Shown piece by piece: positions 61,213-64,000 of a stretch of DNA of 64,000 nt. Position 1 is the stretch's first letter; each line of letters opens with the position of its first letter. Below the pieces are notes generated by a model. That model was not told the DNA's origin and did not search any database. It saw only the letters and a program-made list of their open reading frames with translations. The translations under genes were made by a program, and so were the position numbers. The DNA is from Marinomonas algicola (GTDB lineage Bacteria > Pseudomonadota > Gammaproteobacteria > Pseudomonadales > Marinomonadaceae): the NCBI RefSeq assembly GCF_014805825.1, contig NZ_CP061941.1, positions 3,038,001 through 3,102,000 on the forward strand. Direction: 5' to 3'.

Positions 61213-63339
61213 TTATTGACCAATTACACCAACAACGGTAATTCTCTTATGATCAGGCACCTCTTGATAAGATAGAACAGCCATCCCAATCGACCCATAG
61301 CGCATAAACCGAGCCAGCATAGGCCTAATAGGCGCTGACACTATTAATATTGGCGTATTACCCATGGCCTCTTGCTGTTCAGCAGATTGTCGAAGCGATG
61401 TTTGCAATTGCTCTGCCATAGACGGTTCAAGAATCAAAGCCTCTTCATTCTTAACACCTGCCTGCTGACTTTGCTGAACGGTTTGCATTAACATTTTTTC
61501 CAATTGAGGCTCTAACGTTAACACTGGCACTTCATCCACACCATCAGCAAGCGTCTGAATAATCAACCTAGATAAGGACATTCTAACAGCTGAGGTAAGA
61601 ATCATAGGATCCATAGTTTTTGGTTGGACACCCATAATAGATTCAGCAATGGTGCGCATATCTCTCAAAGGAACCCCTTCGACTAATAAATTTTGCAATA
61701 CTTTTAGTAGCACGCTTACTGGTATGGTATTTGGAACCAACTCTTCTGCTAGTTTCGGGTTATGTTGCTTTAACAACCCTAATAGCTGTTGCACCTCATC
61801 ATGCCCAATTAGTTCATATGAATGCTTGTGCATTATTTGATTTATATGAGTGGCTACAACCGTACTTACGTCTACTACTGTATACCCAAAAGTTTGCGCT
61901 TGATCTCTCTTTTTTGTGTCGATCCATACAGCATCTAAGCCAAATGAAGGGTCCTTTCCTGGAATACCATCTAACTTGCCAAAAACTTGACCAGGATCAA
62001 TGGCGAGGTCTTTGTCTGGATGCACCTCGGCTTCTGCTAAACTCACTCCCATCAAGGTAACTCGATAAGCATTTGGCATAAGATCCAAATTATCTCGAAT
62101 ATGAACACTTGGAACCAAAAAACCCAAGTCTTGCGACAACTTTCTTCTCACGCCTTTAATTCTCGATAAAAGTTCACCTCCTTGTGTTTTATCTACTAAA
62201 GGAATGAGTCTGTAACCCACTTCAAGGCCTAACATATCTACAGGAGCCACATCTTCCCAGCTAAGATCTTTGGTCGCTTCAGTCGGTGCTGGAGCCTCAC
62301 CTGATTTTGATTGAGCGGGTTTTACACCTGTTTTTGGTTTGCTTTTCTCTTGTTTGCGATAATCTATATAATAAGCCAGACCACCAACAACCAATGCTAA
62401 AGAAAGAAATGAGAAGTGTGGCATACCAGGAACTATCCCCATTATAGTCAATACCAGCGCCGCCACATACAAAGCCTTAGAGGAAGCAAACATCTGACTA
62501 AAGACCTGATCCCCCATGTCACCCGTTTCATTGACACGAGTCACCATTACCGCCGCCGCTGTAGAAAGCATCAATGATGGTAATTGAGCTACCAAGCCAT
62601 CACCAATTGTCAGTAAGGAATAAAGCTCAACCGCTTCTGAGAAGCTCAATCCATGCTGAGACATACCAATGGCAAGCCCACCAATGATATTGATACCCAA
62701 TATCATTAGCCCTGCAATCGCATCTCCCTTTACGAACTTACTGGCACCATCCATAGAGCCATAAAACTCGGCTTCAGAAGCAATTTCTTTACGCCGTTTA
62801 GTCGCCTCATCGGGATCTATCATCCCCGCATTCAAGTCCGCATCAATTGCCATTTGCTTGCCGGGCATAGCATCCAAAACAAAACGAGCACTTACCTCAG
62901 ATATACGACCAGCCCCTTTAGTTACCACAGCAAAATTAATGATCATTAAAATAGCAAAGACAACAAAACCAACAACATAATTCCCCCCAATAACCACCTC
63001 ACCAAAGGCCTCAATCACCTTACCCGCCGCATCCCCACCTTCGTGACCATACAGCAGAACCACACGTGTAGAAGCCACATTAAGAGCAAGCCTCATTAAA
63101 GTAGAAACCAATAGAACGGTTGGAAACACAGCAAAATCAAGTGGTCGCATTGAATAAATGGCCACTAAAAGGACAACGATGGCCAACGCTATATTAAAGG
63201 TAAATAACACATCAAGTAAAAAAGCCGGAATAGGCAGTATCATCATTGCCAATAAAGACAACAACAAGAAAGGGACGCCTAAATGCCCTGTAACAACCGA
63301 CCTAACTCGACCTAACACTTGATTTCTATCTATTTCCAC
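61213..63339 (-). CDS. flhA: Flagellar export gate protein FlhA
   Basis: FlhA is the export-gate ring protein of the flagellar type III system. The 708-residue protein has about eight helices in the first 330 residues, the FHIPEP-family signature TRVVLL..GGNYVVGFVVFAIL and LDAMPGKQMAIDADLNAGMIDPDEATKRR, and a large cytoplasmic ring domain from about 360 (LLSRIKGVRRKLSQDLGFLVPSVHIRDNL). The start is GTG at 63339. It lies 31 bp after flhB and 98 bp before flhF. Confidence 0.96.
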   Translation of the reverse strand: MEIDRNQVLGRVRSVVTGHLGVPFLLLSLLAMMILPIPAFLLDVLFTFNIALAIVVLLVAIYSMRPLDFAVFPTVLLVSTLMRLALNVASTRVVLLYGHEGGDAAGKVIEAFGEVVIGGNYVVGFVVFAILMIINFAVVTKGAGRISEVSARFVLDAMPGKQMAIDADLNAGMIDPDEATKRRKEIASEAEFYGSMDGASKFVKGDAIAGLMILGINIIGGLAIGMSQHGLSFSEAVELYSLLTIGDGLVAQLPSLMLSTAAAVMVTRVNETGDMGDQVFSQMFASSKALYVAALVLTIMGIVPGMPHFSFLSLALVVGGLAYYIDYRKQEKSKPKTGVKPAQSKSGEAPAPTEATKDLSWEDVAPVDMLGLEVGYRLIPLVDKTQGGELLSRIKGVRRKLSQDLGFLVPSVHIRDNLDLMPNAYRVTLMGVSLAEAEVHPDKDLAIDPGQVFGKLDGIPGKDPSFGLDAVWIDTKKRDQAQTFGYTVVDVSTVVATHINQIMHKHSYELIGHDEVQQLLGLLKQHNPKLAEELVPNTIPVSVLLKVLQNLLVEGVPLRDMRTIAESIMGVQPKTMDPMILTSAVRMSLSRLIIQTLADGVDEVPVLTLEPQLEKMLMQTVQQSQQAGVKNEEALILEPSMAEQLQTSLRQSAEQQEAMGNTPILIVSAPIRPMLARFMRYGSIGMAVLSYQEVPDHKRITVVGVIGQ

Positions 63340-63370
63340 TTAAAGCAATACCTTATAATCAATAGCATTT

Positions 63371-64000
63371 TTAACCACCCCACTTAAGATCTTCAGGAAC
63401 ATCCAACGGAGGTAATGGGCCAGGATCACTTGCCGCAAAGTTCTTCGCTTGCTTAAGTTGATACACATAAGCCAATAATTGAGCTACGGTTTTAAATAGC
63501 CCTTCAGGTATTTCATCACCTATCTCAGTATGATGATAAATGGCTCGAGCCAAGACTGGCGATTGTATCACAGGGATTTCATAGAAGTTTCCTACTTCCC
63601 TGATCTTTAATGCAATAACATCATGCCCTTTCGCAAGTAAAATGGGGGCAGCCTGTCCACCACTAGCATCATACTGTAAGGCAACAGAAAAGTGTGTAGG
63701 GTTAGTTATAATAACATCCGCTTTTGGCACATCGGACATCATACGCCTCATCGCCGCCTGTCTTTGCGCTTGGCGAATTTTGCCTTTTACTTCAGGATCC
63801 CCCTCTTGCTGCTTGTATTCATCTTTAACCTCTTGTTTGGTCATTTTTAACTTTTCGGCATGCGACCAGATCTGATACGGCACATCAATTGCCGCAATAA
63901 AAATAAGCGTCAAAGAAACAAAGATAAATGCCCATATTAAGATATCCACCCCATGAGCAAGCGCAAGGTCAATACTTTGAAATGTCAGCCCAAGCACTTC
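63371..64000 (-). CDS. flhB: Flagellar export switch protein FlhB, C-terminal part (5' end outside window)
   Basis: FlhB is the substrate-specificity switch of flagellar export. About 209 residues are visible, and the frame is open to the window edge, so the N-terminal helices (about 170 residues) are missing. The visible part starts in the fourth-helix region (VDILIWAFIFVSLTLIFIAAIDVPYQIW), then SHAEKLKMTKQEVKDEYKQQEGDP and the autocleavage motif ADVIITNPTHFSVAL, and ends VAQLLAYVYQLKQA. The internal methionine near 63997 is not the start. The separate 80-residue homologue at 49461-49703 resembles this C-terminal domain. Confidence 0.96.
   Translation of the reverse strand, partial: EVLGLTFQSIDLALAHGVDILIWAFIFVSLTLIFIAAIDVPYQIWSHAEKLKMTKQEVKDEYKQQEGDPEVKGKIRQAQRQAAMRRMMSDVPKADVIITNPTHFSVALQYDASGGQAAPILLAKGHDVIALKIREVGNFYEIPVIQSPVLARAIYHHTEIGDEIPEGLFKTVAQLLAYVYQLKQAKNFAASDPGPLPPLDVPEDLKWGG

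Overview
The window is chromosomal core DNA of an AT-rich gammaproteobacterium. The Pseudomonas/Vibrio-like order flhB-flhA-flhF-fliA-cheYZAB-motCD-parC-parP-cheW next to a complete ccmABCDEFGHI cluster, together with zipA, ligA, cysE, bamD, rluD and E. coli-like yciO/rnm/yciB/yciI blocks, points to a marine Oceanospirillales-type bacterium. My best guess is a Marinomonas-like genus; this is inference from gene order and protein style, not from a database search. I see no insertion sequence, prophage, integron, CRISPR array, toxin-antitoxin pair or defence island. Layout: 1-1.1 kb holds the 3' end of ychF and a Gln-Met-Gln-Met-Gln tRNA array. 1.2-8.7 kb holds a small outer membrane protein, clpB, pgeF, rluD, bamD, a GST-like protein and a cold-shock gene. 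9-18.3 kb is a looser region: an ammonium transporter behind a likely sigma-54 promoter, tapT, a porin with a triplicated 3' end, an FAH-family enzyme, a large Cache-PAS-GGDEF-EAL protein, a DUF2058 protein, a TauE-type permease, a 20-copy 8-bp tandem repeat and a second cold-shock gene. 18.7-27.9 kb carries ldhA, three LysR regulators including metR, a peroxiredoxin, grxD, argF and an RstA/RstB-like two-component system. 28-40.7 kb holds RNA modification and processing genes (rluB, an RlmI-type methyltransferase, yciO, rnm, mnmC), yciB, yciI, a Rdx-family protein, a periplasmic PPIase, cysE, yheU, ligA and zipA. 40.8-47.5 kb is the cytochrome c maturation operon, including a 58-codon ccmD that starts at GTG. 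47.6-64 kb is motility and chemotaxis: divergent FliK-like and FlhX genes, then a long minus-strand cluster. How the genes work together: FlhB/FlhA form the flagellar export gate, FlhF sets the polar site, FliA drives late genes, CheA/W/Y/Z/B transmit signals to the motor, MotCD is a stator, and ParC/ParP place the chemoreceptor array at the pole. CcmA-I attaches haem to periplasmic c-type cytochromes. The most notable observations are: no flhG/fleN between flhF and fliA although ParC/ParP is kept; four near-identical acidic motifs in the CheA linker; the 8-bp tandem repeat; two short tandem duplications that span stop codons (porin and a LysR gene); a perfect 15-bp inverted repeat overlapping the yheU 3' coding end; and a small lysine-rich 45-codon ORF. 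None of these by itself demonstrates a new biological system.
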